From Lachnospiraceae bacterium (GTDB taxonomy: Bacteria; Bacillota; Clostridia; Lachnospirales; Lachnospiraceae), in assembly GCA_016290595.1 (NCBI GenBank), contig JAEEUR010000005.1, positions 1 through 50,547 on the forward strand: a DNA stretch of 50,547 bases, read 5' to 3'. A program made the position numbers and the translations under genes. Within the stretch, counting starts at the first letter, position 1, and every line of letters starts with the position of its first letter. Of this stretch, positions 34,992 to 44,657 are shown piece after piece. The notes below the pieces were generated by a model that worked only from the letters and a program-made list of their open reading frames with translations, was not told the origin of the DNA and did no database searches.

Positions 34992-36122
34992 ATGGAAACT
35001 ATTGTAAGGCAGCTGAACAGCGGAGAGGATGCTCAGATCTGTGAGCAGGCGGCGCATATCATACAGAGCGGAGGACTCGTGGCTTTTCCCACGGAGACCG
35101 TCTACGGACTGGGCGGGAACGGACTGGATCCCTCTGCCGCCAGAAAGATCTATGAAGCCAAGGGACGTCCGTCGGACAATCCCTTGATTCTGCACGTCGC
35201 GGATCTTTCGCAGATCCCGCCGCTGGTCAGGGAATTTCCCGAAAAGGCCCGCCGGCTGGCCGAGGCTCTGTGGCCCGGCCCGCTGACCGTGATCCTGCCG
35301 AAGAGCGACATGGTCCCGCCGGAGGTGACGGGCGGTCTTGATACGGTCGCCATCCGTTTTCCCTCGCATCCGGTCGCGCAGGCCTTTATCCGCGCGGCCG
35401 GGTGTCCGATCGCGGCCCCCAGCGCCAACCTGTCGGGCCGGCCCAGTCCGACCAACGCGCAGGACGTGCTGGAGGATCTGGACGGCCGGATCCCGCTGAT
35501 CCTGGACGGAGGAGAATCCCGGATAGGCCTGGAATCCACCATCGTCGATCTAAGCGGCGAGGTGCCGACCGTCCTGCGGCCCGGTTATTACGGCCTGCCG
35601 CAGCTGCGGGAGCTTCTGGGCACCGTAGCCGTCGATCCGGCCGTGCTGCGTTCCCTGGAGGAAAACGAACGGCCGAAGGCGCCGGGCATGAAGTACCGGC
35701 ACTACGCGCCGAAGGTGTCGCTCACGCTGGTGGAAGGCGAAGATGAAGTCCGGGCGGCCTACATCCGGAAACAGGCGAAAAAGGGAAAGAAAACGGCCGT
35801 GCTGCTCTGCCGGGAGACGCTGCCCTTATACGGCGGCGGGCGGGACCTGATCCTGCTTCCCCTGGGCAGCCGGAAGGATGACGCGGAAATCGCCCGCCGT
35901 CTGTTTGCGGTGCTGCGCAGCCTGGACCGGCTGGAACTCGACCGGGTCTATTCAGAAACTTTCGGGGAGGGCCCGCTGGGAGAAGCGATCATGAACCGGC
36001 TGCGGAAAGCGGCAGGCTTCCGGATCATCCGCCTTCCGCTGGAGGAAGAAGCGGAAGAAAGCAAAGCGCCGGAAACAGAGACCGGACCGGCCGCCGCTTA
36101 CGCAAAGGCTGCGGATAAATAA
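34992..36122 (+). CDS. L-threonylcarbamoyladenylate synthase (Sua5 type, YrdC + Sua5 domains)
   Basis: GGLVAFPTETVYGLGGNGLDPSAARKIYEAKGRPSDNPLILHVAD; C-terminal Sua5 domain, PGMKYRHYAPK. Confidence 0.95.
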   Translation: METIVRQLNSGEDAQICEQAAHIIQSGGLVAFPTETVYGLGGNGLDPSAARKIYEAKGRPSDNPLILHVADLSQIPPLVREFPEKARRLAEALWPGPLTVILPKSDMVPPEVTGGLDTVAIRFPSHPVAQAFIRAAGCPIAAPSANLSGRPSPTNAQDVLEDLDGRIPLILDGGESRIGLESTIVDLSGEVPTVLRPGYYGLPQLRELLGTVAVDPAVLRSLEENERPKAPGMKYRHYAPKVSLTLVEGEDEVRAAYIRKQAKKGKKTAVLLCRETLPLYGGGRDLILLPLGSRKDDAEIARRLFAVLRSLDRLELDRVYSETFGEGPLGEAIMNRLRKAAGFRIIRLPLEEEAEESKAPETETGPAAAYAKAADK

Positions 36123-36129
36123 GGAGAGT

Positions 36130-36615
36130 ATGATGAACAAGAGAGAAGACTATATCAGCTGGGACGAGTATTTCATGGGTGTCGCCATGCTCAGCGCAGC
36201 CCGTTCCAAGGATCCGAATACGCAGGTCGGAGCCTGCATCGTCAGCCAGGACAACAAGATCCTTTCCATGGGCTATAACGGCTTTCCGATCGGCTGCTCG
36301 GACGACGAATTCCCCTGGAACCGGGACGGCGAGCCTTACGACAACAAGTACTTTTATACGACGCACAGCGAACTGAACGCAATCCTGAACTACCGCGGCG
36401 GCAGTCTGGAGGGCAGCAAACTTTACGTGACGCTGTTCCCCTGCAACGAATGCGCGAAGGCGGTGATCCAGAGCGGCATCCGGACGGTCATCTATGCGGA
36501 CGACAAATATGCGGACACGCCCGGCGTCAGGGCTTCCAAGCGGATGCTGAACGCGGCGGGCGTTGAAATGATCCCCTATACCCACAGCGGCCGGGTCGTA
36601 GAGCTGCATCTGTAA
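36130..36615 (+). CDS. dCMP deaminase/ComEB-type deaminase
   Basis: HSELNAIL and LFPCNECAKAVIQSGI zinc motifs; SKDPNTQVGACIV. Confidence 0.9.
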   Translation: MMNKREDYISWDEYFMGVAMLSAARSKDPNTQVGACIVSQDNKILSMGYNGFPIGCSDDEFPWNRDGEPYDNKYFYTTHSELNAILNYRGGSLEGSKLYVTLFPCNECAKAVIQSGIRTVIYADDKYADTPGVRASKRMLNAAGVEMIPYTHSGRVVELHL

Positions 36616-36619
36616 AACG

Positions 36620-39034
36620 GTGAAGAAGATTCGTTGGAAAGCACTGATCCTGTCCCTGATCTTCGTCCTGACCTGCGCTGCAGGCATGCTGGGCGGAGCG
36701 GAAGCCGGACAGACGGAAAAAACGGGAGGCCTCGTATCGGCGGCCTCTCTTCCCGTGATGTGTTTTTCCTGCGGAGATGTCCTGATCGACCCGCTCTACG
36801 GTTATACGGGCGGGGAGAGCGTCGGGGCGGACCATCAGACGGTTTTTCCCTTCCCGGACGGCAGCCTGGAAATGACGGCCTATCTGCTGGACGGCAGGGA
36901 ACGGATCCGGTCCCTCAGCTATGAGCTCAGAAGCGAAGACGGCAGCCGTCTCGTGGCCCGCGGCGAGGTCACGTCCTTTAACGGGGAGACGGGCCGTCAG
37001 AGCTTTACCCTGCGCTTCGAGGATATTCTGGATCCGGACGTTTACTACCATCTGCGCTTTGCCGTTTCCGTCGGGCAGGAGACCGCCAATTACTACGTCC
37101 GCGTGATCAAGCTCTCGGATCCGGCGCCTTTCGAAGCGCTGCTGAGCTACGGACAGGCGATGCATGCGGACCTGTTCGCCCGGGATACGGCCCGGAAATA
37201 TGCGCCACAGCTGGAGACCGACACGCAGACCGACAAGGAGACGCTGGCCGAGGTGACGATCCACGGCAATTTCGACCAGCTTTCCTGGGGCAGTTCGGGG
37301 GCTGAGCAGATCTCGGAAACCTGGCTGACGATCGAAGGGATCCAGGCCAATTATGCCTATCTTTCTTTCGCATATCTGGTGAAGGCGCCTTTTTCCGAGA
37401 CCCAGGACGTTAGGCTCAGGGTCACGGAGGATCTGACGCTCCAGTACAGCGAAACAACGATCTACGTGCTGAATTACGACCGGCATACGGAGCAGCTCTG
37501 GGACTTCTCCGGGGCGATAGCCACCTCGCAGGGCTTTCTTCTCGGCATGCAGGGGGACGGCCTCCAGCGGCTGAGCAGCAAAAACGAAAAATACACCGCT
37601 TTCACGGTCGCCGGCGAGCTGTACTGCTATGACGCGGACCAGCAGAAGCTTTCCCAGGTCTTTTCCTTCCGCAGCGTAGGGGAGCACGAGCTGCGCACCC
37701 TGCAGCGGGACTATGAGCTGAAGATCCTGGAAGTGGACGATAAAGGCCGCGTGGAATTCGTCGTCAGCGGCTATATGAACGGCGGTTCCCGGGAAGGCAA
37801 CTGCGGCATGTCCTACTGCAGCTACGACGCCGCCGAAAACAGCGTGCAGGAGCATATCTCCATTTCTTCGCGGCAGAGCGCGGAAGCCCTGAACCGCGAA
37901 CTGGACAGGCTGATGGCCAAGGGAAACGATCACTTCCTGTATTTTGCCTTCGACGGGGAAGTGCTGGTCATGGATATCAGTACCGGCGAAACGGCTGTGC
38001 TGGTTTCCTCCGCGGAATATCCGGGGCTGGTCATCAACGACGCGGGGACCGTGTTTGCCTGGGGCAGCGGCAGCGATCCCGACCTGCCGTCGGCTCTCCG
38101 GGTCGTCGATCTGAACACGGGGCGGAACGAAACGGTCAGCGCCAGGGCGGAGGAGTTCATCCGGCCGCTGGGCTATATCCGCGAGGATCTGATCCTGGGC
38201 TACGGTCTGCGGGGCAAAAACGCACTGTCCGACGGCCTGAACACCCTGTATCCCTACGTCAGCTTCACGATCCTGGATGCGGATCTGAATCCGCTCCACG
38301 GCTACGCTTTTGAAAACGTCTTTATCGACCACATCGAGATCAGCACCGAAAAGGTGACGATCCACCGCTTCGGCCTGGATCCCGGGACCGGAGAGTATAT
38401 CTATCTGGATCCGGACGTGATGCTGCGCAACGACGGAGAACCGGCGGAGGCCCTGGATTTCACGGATTATTATCATGACGATCTGAAGAAGCTGGCGATC
38501 CTTTCCTACGCGCATCTGCCGAATTCCCTGAGGATCGAGCGGAACGTCGTGAAGACCTTTATTCCCGGCCGCTCCGTCACCCTGCCCAGCGCCGAAGAAA
38601 AGACCTACGGCAAGCAGTATTTTGCCTACGGACGCGGGAAACTGAAAGGCGTCTGCCGCCAGGTCGGGGAGGCCATCGTACTGGCCGGGCCGGATTACGG
38701 CTTCGTGCTGGATGAGACGGGCCGCCTGGTCTGGTGCTGGAGCTCTCGCGGGGAGGTGATCGGCCTGACGCCCAGCCCGTATCCCTTAAAAGATGCAGAG
38801 AAGGGCGGACAGATCAGCGGCGCCAGCTTCCGGCAGCTTCTGTACTATCTGAACGAGGGGATCCCCGTTTACTGGGTCTGCCCGGATCAGGAACCGCGGT
38901 GGCTGATCGGCTATAACTGGAACGACGTAACGCTGTTCAATCCGCAGGACGGAAGCTCCTACGAGCTTCCGATCGACGACCTGAACGCGCTGATCCGCCG
39001 CGAGAACAATTATCTCTGGTATTATAAAGATTAG
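36620..39034 (+). CDS. Large secreted/membrane-anchored hypothetical protein (804 aa)
   Basis: GTG start, signal peptide MKKIRWKALILSLIFVLTCAAGMLGGAEA; repeated beta-rich segments. Confidence 0.8.
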   Translation: MKKIRWKALILSLIFVLTCAAGMLGGAEAGQTEKTGGLVSAASLPVMCFSCGDVLIDPLYGYTGGESVGADHQTVFPFPDGSLEMTAYLLDGRERIRSLSYELRSEDGSRLVARGEVTSFNGETGRQSFTLRFEDILDPDVYYHLRFAVSVGQETANYYVRVIKLSDPAPFEALLSYGQAMHADLFARDTARKYAPQLETDTQTDKETLAEVTIHGNFDQLSWGSSGAEQISETWLTIEGIQANYAYLSFAYLVKAPFSETQDVRLRVTEDLTLQYSETTIYVLNYDRHTEQLWDFSGAIATSQGFLLGMQGDGLQRLSSKNEKYTAFTVAGELYCYDADQQKLSQVFSFRSVGEHELRTLQRDYELKILEVDDKGRVEFVVSGYMNGGSREGNCGMSYCSYDAAENSVQEHISISSRQSAEALNRELDRLMAKGNDHFLYFAFDGEVLVMDISTGETAVLVSSAEYPGLVINDAGTVFAWGSGSDPDLPSALRVVDLNTGRNETVSARAEEFIRPLGYIREDLILGYGLRGKNALSDGLNTLYPYVSFTILDADLNPLHGYAFENVFIDHIEISTEKVTIHRFGLDPGTGEYIYLDPDVMLRNDGEPAEALDFTDYYHDDLKKLAILSYAHLPNSLRIERNVVKTFIPGRSVTLPSAEEKTYGKQYFAYGRGKLKGVCRQVGEAIVLAGPDYGFVLDETGRLVWCWSSRGEVIGLTPSPYPLKDAEKGGQISGASFRQLLYYLNEGIPVYWVCPDQEPRWLIGYNWNDVTLFNPQDGSSYELPIDDLNALIRRENNYLWYYKD

Positions 39035-39037
39035 TCC

Positions 39038-39067
39038 TTGACGAATTGACAGAAATCTGTTTATAAT
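39038..39067 (+). promoter_or_regulatory. Predicted promoter of SRP RNA gene
   Basis: TTGACG N18 TATAAT. Confidence 0.7.
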
Positions 39068-39091
39068 AGGAGCCTAAACCGATTTTTCTTT

Positions 39092-39319
39092 CCGCGCAGC
39101 CGGGGCAGTAGCGCGCCTTGTACCTGCAGCTGGCAGGGGTGATATGCTCTGTGAGGGCCGGGTGGAGACGAACCGGTATAAGGTCTTCGGTCTTACGCAA
39201 CAGGAATTGTGAACCGTGTCAGGTCGGGAACGAAGCAGCACTAAGCAACCCTCCTGTGTGCCGTAAGCGAGCCGGGGATCTCGGTCGTTTTCATCTGTGT
39301 TCGATGGGGCATGCGCGGA
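39092..39319 (+). ncRNA. ffs: Signal recognition particle RNA, large Gram-positive type
   Basis: Helix-8 core GTGTCAGGTCGGGAACGAAGCAGCACTAAG; terminal pairing CCGCGCA/TGCGCGG; TTTTTT after the 3' end; upstream of dnaX as in B. subtilis. Confidence 0.92.
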
Positions 39320-39397
39320 TTTTTTATTGCCTTTTTCCGGCAGCTATGTTATTATTACCCCAAAGGTTTTTTATTGACCTTTTCAGAAGGGAAGCAG

Positions 39398-40993
39398 ATG
39401 GCTTACGTAGCATTGTACCGCAAATGGCGTCCCTCGTCTTTTGATGAAGTCAAAGGACAGGAGGCGGTCGTCACCACTCTAAAAAACCAGATCAGAAGCG
39501 GCCGGATCGGGCACGCTTATCTGTTCTGCGGCTCGCGCGGTACCGGCAAGACCTCTGTCGCCAAGATCCTGGCCAAAACGGTCAACTGCGAAAATCCCGC
39601 GGACGGCTGCGCCTGCGGAAAATGCGCCAGCTGCCGCAGCATCGAGGACGGCTCGTCCACCAACGTGATCGAGATCGACGCGGCTTCCAACAACGGCGTG
39701 GACAACGTCCGGGAGATCCGGGAGGAAGTCGCCTACCGTCCGGCGGAGGGAAAATACCGGGTCTATATCATCGACGAAGTCCATATGCTTTCCGCCGGCG
39801 CCTTCAACGCGCTCTTAAAAACGCTGGAGGAACCGCCGGAATACGTGATCTTTATCCTGGCGACGACCGAGCCGCACCGGATCCCGGCCACCATCCTGTC
39901 GCGCTGCCAGCGCTACGATTTCCACCGGATCACGCCGGACGACATGGTAAAGCGTCTCAAGGAGCTGATGGCGGGCGAAGGGATCGAAGCAGAAGACAAG
40001 GCCTTAAAGTATATTGCGCGGAAGGCCGACGGCGCCATGCGCGATGCGATCAGCCTCTTTGACCAGAGCGTTTCCGCCCTGAACGACAGGAAGCTGAGCT
40101 ACGAAGACGCCTTAAAGGCGCTGGGCACCGTGGACAGCGAGATCTTAAGCCGCTATCTGCAGGCCATCCTGCTGGACGATACCACAGGAGCCCTCGCCGT
40201 GATCGAGCAGGTCCGGGCCGAAGGCCGCGAACTGGGACAGTTCGTGCAGGACTTTATCTGGTATCTCCGCAATCTGCTGCTGCTTATGACGGCGGATGCG
40301 CCGGCGGACCTGCTGGAGATGTCCGAAGAGGACTGGATGCGTCTCTCCTCGGAAAGCAAGATGACAAAACCGGAGGAACTGATGGTCTTCATCCGTCTGT
40401 TTTCCTCTTTGTACAACGATATGCGGGGCGCCGCCGACAAGCGCGTGCTGCTGGAGGTGGCGACCATCCGTGCCACAAGGCCGTCGGCGGAAAAGACGGA
40501 CGAAGCCCTGATGGCCCGGCTGACGAGGCTGGAAAGAAAGCTGGAACAGCTGGAGAAGGAAGGCCCCGTCCGGAAAGCGGCCGAAGGGCCGTCGGCGCCG
40601 CCGGCTGCGGCGGGCGGGGAAGAAAAGAAAGCCGCGCCCGCCGCGGTCAGCGTGAGTCCCGCGCAGTGGGAGGATCTGAAGCTGATCCGGGACAACTGGG
40701 ACGGCCTGCGGCGCTCGCTGGACCATCAGGCGGCGCAGCTCCTGAAAAACGCCCGGGCGGAGCCGAAGGACGGCGGCGTGCTGGGACTGGTGTTCCCGGA
40801 TAACTTTACCGCCAATATGGCCAGACGCTTCGGGGTCCTGGAGCAGCTGAGCAGAAAGATAGCGGAACAGTACCGCAGAACGATACGCTTCGACGTACGG
40901 ACGAAGGGATTGAAAGAAAGCGAACCGGTCTTCGCGGTCAGCGAAGAGGATCTGTCGCAGTTTCATATGAAGATCGAAACGGAGGATGAGTAA
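39398..40993 (+). CDS. dnaX: DNA polymerase III subunits gamma/tau
   Basis: MAYVALYRKWRPSSFDEVKGQEAVVTTLKNQI; GSRGTGKTSVAKILAK; zinc Cys cluster; VYIIDEVHMLSAGAFNALLKTLEEPP. Confidence 0.97.
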   Translation: MAYVALYRKWRPSSFDEVKGQEAVVTTLKNQIRSGRIGHAYLFCGSRGTGKTSVAKILAKTVNCENPADGCACGKCASCRSIEDGSSTNVIEIDAASNNGVDNVREIREEVAYRPAEGKYRVYIIDEVHMLSAGAFNALLKTLEEPPEYVIFILATTEPHRIPATILSRCQRYDFHRITPDDMVKRLKELMAGEGIEAEDKALKYIARKADGAMRDAISLFDQSVSALNDRKLSYEDALKALGTVDSEILSRYLQAILLDDTTGALAVIEQVRAEGRELGQFVQDFIWYLRNLLLLMTADAPADLLEMSEEDWMRLSSESKMTKPEELMVFIRLFSSLYNDMRGAADKRVLLEVATIRATRPSAEKTDEALMARLTRLERKLEQLEKEGPVRKAAEGPSAPPAAAGGEEKKAAPAAVSVSPAQWEDLKLIRDNWDGLRRSLDHQAAQLLKNARAEPKDGGVLGLVFPDNFTANMARRFGVLEQLSRKIAEQYRRTIRFDVRTKGLKESEPVFAVSEEDLSQFHMKIETEDE

Positions 40994-41334
40994 TGGCAAA
41001 ACACGGCGGATACATGGGAGGCATGCCCTCCAATATGGGAAATCTGATGAAGCAGGCCCAGCGCATGCAGCGCCAGATGGAAGAGAAAAGCCAGGAACTG
41101 GAAGCGAAGGAATATACGGTCAGTACCGGCGGCGGGGCCGTCGAACTGGTGATGAACGGAAAGCTGGAGCTGTCTTCCCTGCATATCAAGCCGGAAGTCG
41201 TTGATCCGGATGACGTGGAGATGCTGGAGGACCTGGTGCTGGCCGCGGTGAATGAAGCCATCCGTCAGGTGCAGAGCGACAAGCAGTCCGTGATGGGCGG
41301 GCTGACCGGCGGTCTGGGAGGCTTTGGTCTGTAA
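40993..41334 (+). CDS. YbaB/EbfC-family nucleoid-associated protein
   Basis: NLMKQAQRMQRQMEEKSQELEAKEYTVSTGGGAVELVMNG; lies between dnaX and recR. Confidence 0.95.
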   Translation: MAKHGGYMGGMPSNMGNLMKQAQRMQRQMEEKSQELEAKEYTVSTGGGAVELVMNGKLELSSLHIKPEVVDPDDVEMLEDLVLAAVNEAIRQVQSDKQSVMGGLTGGLGGFGL

Positions 41335-41933
41335 TGGAGTACTACAGCCGTCAGATGCAGACGCTGATGGAGGAGCTGGGCAAGCTTCCCGGGATCGGTC
41401 AGAAAACGGCGGGCCGTCTGGCGTATCACCTGATGAATCAGCCGGAGGCAGCCGTGGAATCGCTGGCCAGAGCCCTGACGGAAGCCCGGAAGAACGTCCG
41501 CTTCTGCCGTTCCTGCTGTACGCTGACCGATCAGGAGGTCTGCCCGATCTGCGCCAGCCAGAAGCGGGACCACAGCCAGATCATGGTGGTGGAAAATCCC
41601 CGGGATCTGGCCGCCTACGAGAGAACCGGCAAGTACAACGGCGTGTATCACGTCCTGCACGGAGTGATCTCGCCGGCGCTGGGGATCGGACCTTCGGATA
41701 TCCGTCTGAAGGAGCTGATGCAGCGCCTGCAGTCGGACGAGGTGAAAGAGGTCATCATCGCCACCGGCTCCACGCTGGAGGGGGAGACCACCGCCATGTA
41801 TATCTATCAGCTGATCAGACCGACAGGGATCCTGACCAGCCGGATCGCCAGCGGCGTTCCGGTGGGAGGGGATCTGGAATATATAGACGAAATAACGCTG
41901 TATCGTGCGCTGGAAGGGCGCAGAGCATTGTAA
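41334..41933 (+). CDS. recR: Recombination mediator RecR
   Basis: LGKLPGIGQKTAGRLAYHLM; zinc finger CRSCCTLTDQEVCPIC; Toprim VVENPRDLAAYERTGKYNGVYHVLHG. Confidence 0.97.
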   Translation: MEYYSRQMQTLMEELGKLPGIGQKTAGRLAYHLMNQPEAAVESLARALTEARKNVRFCRSCCTLTDQEVCPICASQKRDHSQIMVVENPRDLAAYERTGKYNGVYHVLHGVISPALGIGPSDIRLKELMQRLQSDEVKEVIIATGSTLEGETTAMYIYQLIRPTGILTSRIASGVPVGGDLEYIDEITLYRALEGRRAL

Positions 41934-41946
41934 CGCGGGGGGAAAT

Positions 41947-44631
41947 ATGGACAAGTATACGTACAATATCAAAGCGGATAAGATTCAAAAACTGGTCAAA
42001 AAGGGCGATTTTGAAGCGGCCGTCCGCATTGCGGACACGGTGGATTGGGAGGAAGTGCATTCCGTCCGTCTGCTGACGATCACGGCGGCAGCGTATGAGA
42101 ATACGCGCGACTATAAGTCCGCCATCGAGCTGCTGCAGATGGCCTACGAGGAATCTGCGGTCGGCAAGCGGATCCTCTACAAGCTGACCGGCCTGGCGAT
42201 CGCGATGGGCGACGTCGAGCTGGCCCAGCATTACTATGAGATGTACCTGCAGGAGGCCTCGGACGACAACGGCCGCTACCTGCTGCGTTATCTGCTGGCG
42301 GAGCTGAAGAAGGAGCCGCTGGATAAGCGGATCGCGATCCTGGAGACCTACCGCAAGTACGAATTCGAGGAGGAATGGGCCCTGCGGCTGGCGCAGATGT
42401 ACGACGAAGCCGGCATGGGCGACGAGTGCGTCAAGCTCTGCGACGAGATCATCCTCTGGTTCGGTGTCGGCGATTACGTGGACGAAGCCATGGCCTTAAA
42501 GGAAAAGTACGCCCCCTTAAGCGAAGAGCAGAAGGAACACCGGGACAATAAGGAATTCTACGAGCAGCGTTATCAGGAAGTCGTAAACGAGTACAACAGC
42601 CGTGAGGAAGCCCTGATCAAGCGGGACGAAGAGGAAAAGGATCCCGAAGCGGCCGCGCAGAAGGAAGAGGAAGCCTGGTCACGCCAGATCCTGCTGGTGG
42701 AAGCGGAAAATCTGGAGGAAGCGGTGCCGAAGGCGCTCGAACGCGTCTCCATTTACTACCGCGCCAAGGGCCTTCCCATGGGCAAGATCAGCCGGATCTC
42801 CGCCGAGCGCTTCAACGAGGTCGGCTTTGAAGCGGCCCGCGAACATATGAAGGGCAAGGATCTGCTGGTGGACGAGGCTTCCGCTCTGTCGGAGGACCTG
42901 CTCGCGGATATCGTTCACAGCATCAAATACGAAAAGAACCCGCAGCTCTTTATTCTGACGGACAAGCCCACGCAGCTGGCCTATCTGGACGCGAGACTGG
43001 GCGAATTCACGGAAAAGGACGTGGTGGTCCCGCAGATCGCCGTATCCGAGCCGCATGCCGAGGACGTGCTGATGCACGTTTCCGAGACGGTGGAGGACGA
43101 ACTGTCCGAACAGCAGAAAGCCGAAGAACCGGTGAAGGACGAGCAGCTGGAGCTGCAGTTCGATATGCCCGAGAAGGAAGAGCCCAAGGACTGGGCGGCG
43201 GCGGCGGAAGCGGCCAAGATGACGGCCGAGCTGCCGAAGATCGAGCCGCCCGAAGCGGAAGCGGAGGAGAAAGCGGCGGAAGAGGCCGCGGCTCCGGAAG
43301 CGGAAGCGCGCGAAGCGGAAATTGCTGCGCCTGAGGCGGAGATCCCGGCCCCCGCAGAGGAGATCAAACTGCCCGAGGTTAAGATCGAATTGCCGGAAGT
43401 GGAGGAAAAGCTTCCGGAGATCGAGCTTTCCGCTCCTGAAGTAGAGGAAATCATTCCGGATATTGAGATCGATAAAGAGAAAGTGGAGGCTGCCGTCTCC
43501 GAAGCGGAGGAGATCCTGCCTGCCCTTGAGAACGCGAAAGCGGAGGCGGAGGAGATCGTTCCCGCCATTGAAAACGCGGTGACGGAAGCGGAAGAGGCCC
43601 TGCCTGCCATTGAAAAAGCGGCGGCGGAAGCGGAAGAGATCCTGCCTGCCCTTGAGACCGCAAAAGCGGAGGTGGAAGAGATCCTGCCGGAGACCGGCGC
43701 GGAAAAGGCGGATGCCGGAATTATCTCCGCGGTATCGGCCGCCGTGGCCGGAATCATGGCAGCGGCTCCCGGCACGAAGCCGGAAAAGGCGGAAGAAACG
43801 CCTGACGCCGCCGAACAGCTCTCGGAGCTGGAACTGAATGAAGAAGGCGTCCAGTGGACCTTCGATGATTTCCTGCGTGATCAGAAGGCGGCCCGCGAAG
43901 CGACCGAACCGGCTCCCGCCCCCACGGAAGAGGAAAAGAAAGAAGAAAAAGAGGAAGAGATCTGGGCTCCGTTCGTCGGCGTATTCGACGACGTTCTTCC
44001 CGAAGAGGAAAAAGCCCCTCTGAAGAAAGCGGAAGAGAACGTCAAAAAAGCGGATGACGTCCTTTCGGAAAAGACCAAGGTCTTCGCATCCGCCAGGATC
44101 CGTGAGGCGATCAAAGAGCAGGAAGATGCGCAGGCCGCGGTTTCGGAAAAGGCGGAGTCTGCCGCAGAGGCTCCGACGATCCAGCTGAAAGCGACCGAAG
44201 AGATCATCCGGAAGGAAGAAAGCAAAGCCGCGGAAGCCGCAACGACGGTGATCAGCGGTGTAAAAGCGGCGGCTGCCGAAGCGGAAAAGCCGCTTGCCGA
44301 CAGCAAGGCGCTGGAAGGCGAAACGAAAGCCGTCAAGAAGGTCAGCACCGCGACGGGCAAGATCGGCGTGATCGGCATGAGCGAAGAAGCCTTCGTGGAG
44401 TATGCCAAGAATTATCTGACCTCCATCGACTGCGTGCTGGATGACGTGGGTGAGCTGGCGCTGCAGAACGCGGCGGAAAGCCGGCTGGCGAACGGCACGC
44501 TCCTGACGAAGGAGGAAGCGGAGAACATGATCGAGGACGCCGCCGATCTGGCCGAAAAGAAGGGCGGGCTCTTCGTTCGCCGCTATGACAAGGAAGGCTG
44601 CCTGATCCTGCGCAGCAAATATATCAAATAA
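41947..44631 (+). CDS. Large Glu/Ala-rich repeat protein with helical N-domain and conserved-looking C-domain
   Basis: N-terminal helical repeats (VKKGDFEAAVRIADTVDWEEVHSVRLLTITAAAYENTRDYKSAIELLQMAY), acidic mid-region with 14-aa repeats, C-terminal globular-looking domain. Confidence 0.82.
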   Translation: MDKYTYNIKADKIQKLVKKGDFEAAVRIADTVDWEEVHSVRLLTITAAAYENTRDYKSAIELLQMAYEESAVGKRILYKLTGLAIAMGDVELAQHYYEMYLQEASDDNGRYLLRYLLAELKKEPLDKRIAILETYRKYEFEEEWALRLAQMYDEAGMGDECVKLCDEIILWFGVGDYVDEAMALKEKYAPLSEEQKEHRDNKEFYEQRYQEVVNEYNSREEALIKRDEEEKDPEAAAQKEEEAWSRQILLVEAENLEEAVPKALERVSIYYRAKGLPMGKISRISAERFNEVGFEAAREHMKGKDLLVDEASALSEDLLADIVHSIKYEKNPQLFILTDKPTQLAYLDARLGEFTEKDVVVPQIAVSEPHAEDVLMHVSETVEDELSEQQKAEEPVKDEQLELQFDMPEKEEPKDWAAAAEAAKMTAELPKIEPPEAEAEEKAAEEAAAPEAEAREAEIAAPEAEIPAPAEEIKLPEVKIELPEVEEKLPEIELSAPEVEEIIPDIEIDKEKVEAAVSEAEEILPALENAKAEAEEIVPAIENAVTEAEEALPAIEKAAAEAEEILPALETAKAEVEEILPETGAEKADAGIISAVSAAVAGIMAAAPGTKPEKAEETPDAAEQLSELELNEEGVQWTFDDFLRDQKAAREATEPAPAPTEEEKKEEKEEEIWAPFVGVFDDVLPEEEKAPLKKAEENVKKADDVLSEKTKVFASARIREAIKEQEDAQAAVSEKAESAAEAPTIQLKATEEIIRKEESKAAEAATTVISGVKAAAAEAEKPLADSKALEGETKAVKKVSTATGKIGVIGMSEEAFVEYAKNYLTSIDCVLDDVGELALQNAAESRLANGTLLTKEEAENMIEDAADLAEKKGGLFVRRYDKEGCLILRSKYIK
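43501..43692 (+). repeat. Tandem 42-bp (14-aa) coding repeats, four full units plus partial fifth
   Basis: Units at 43501, 43543, 43585, 43627, partial from 43669; consensus EAEEILPALENAKA. Confidence 0.92.
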
Positions 44632-44657
44632 GCCTGTTTTATCCGAAAGGCGACCGT

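Noticed and set aside
36527-38515. 662-aa minus-strand ORF
   Set aside because: Antisense to the deaminase and secreted protein genes; no recognisable domain.
40600-40640. dnaX programmed frameshift (gamma/tau)
   Set aside because: No A AAA AAG-type slippery heptamer seen in the domain III/IV region; full-length ORF is continuous.
43501-43692. Possible CRISPR-like array
   Set aside because: Units are contiguous without spacers and in frame; coding tandem repeat.
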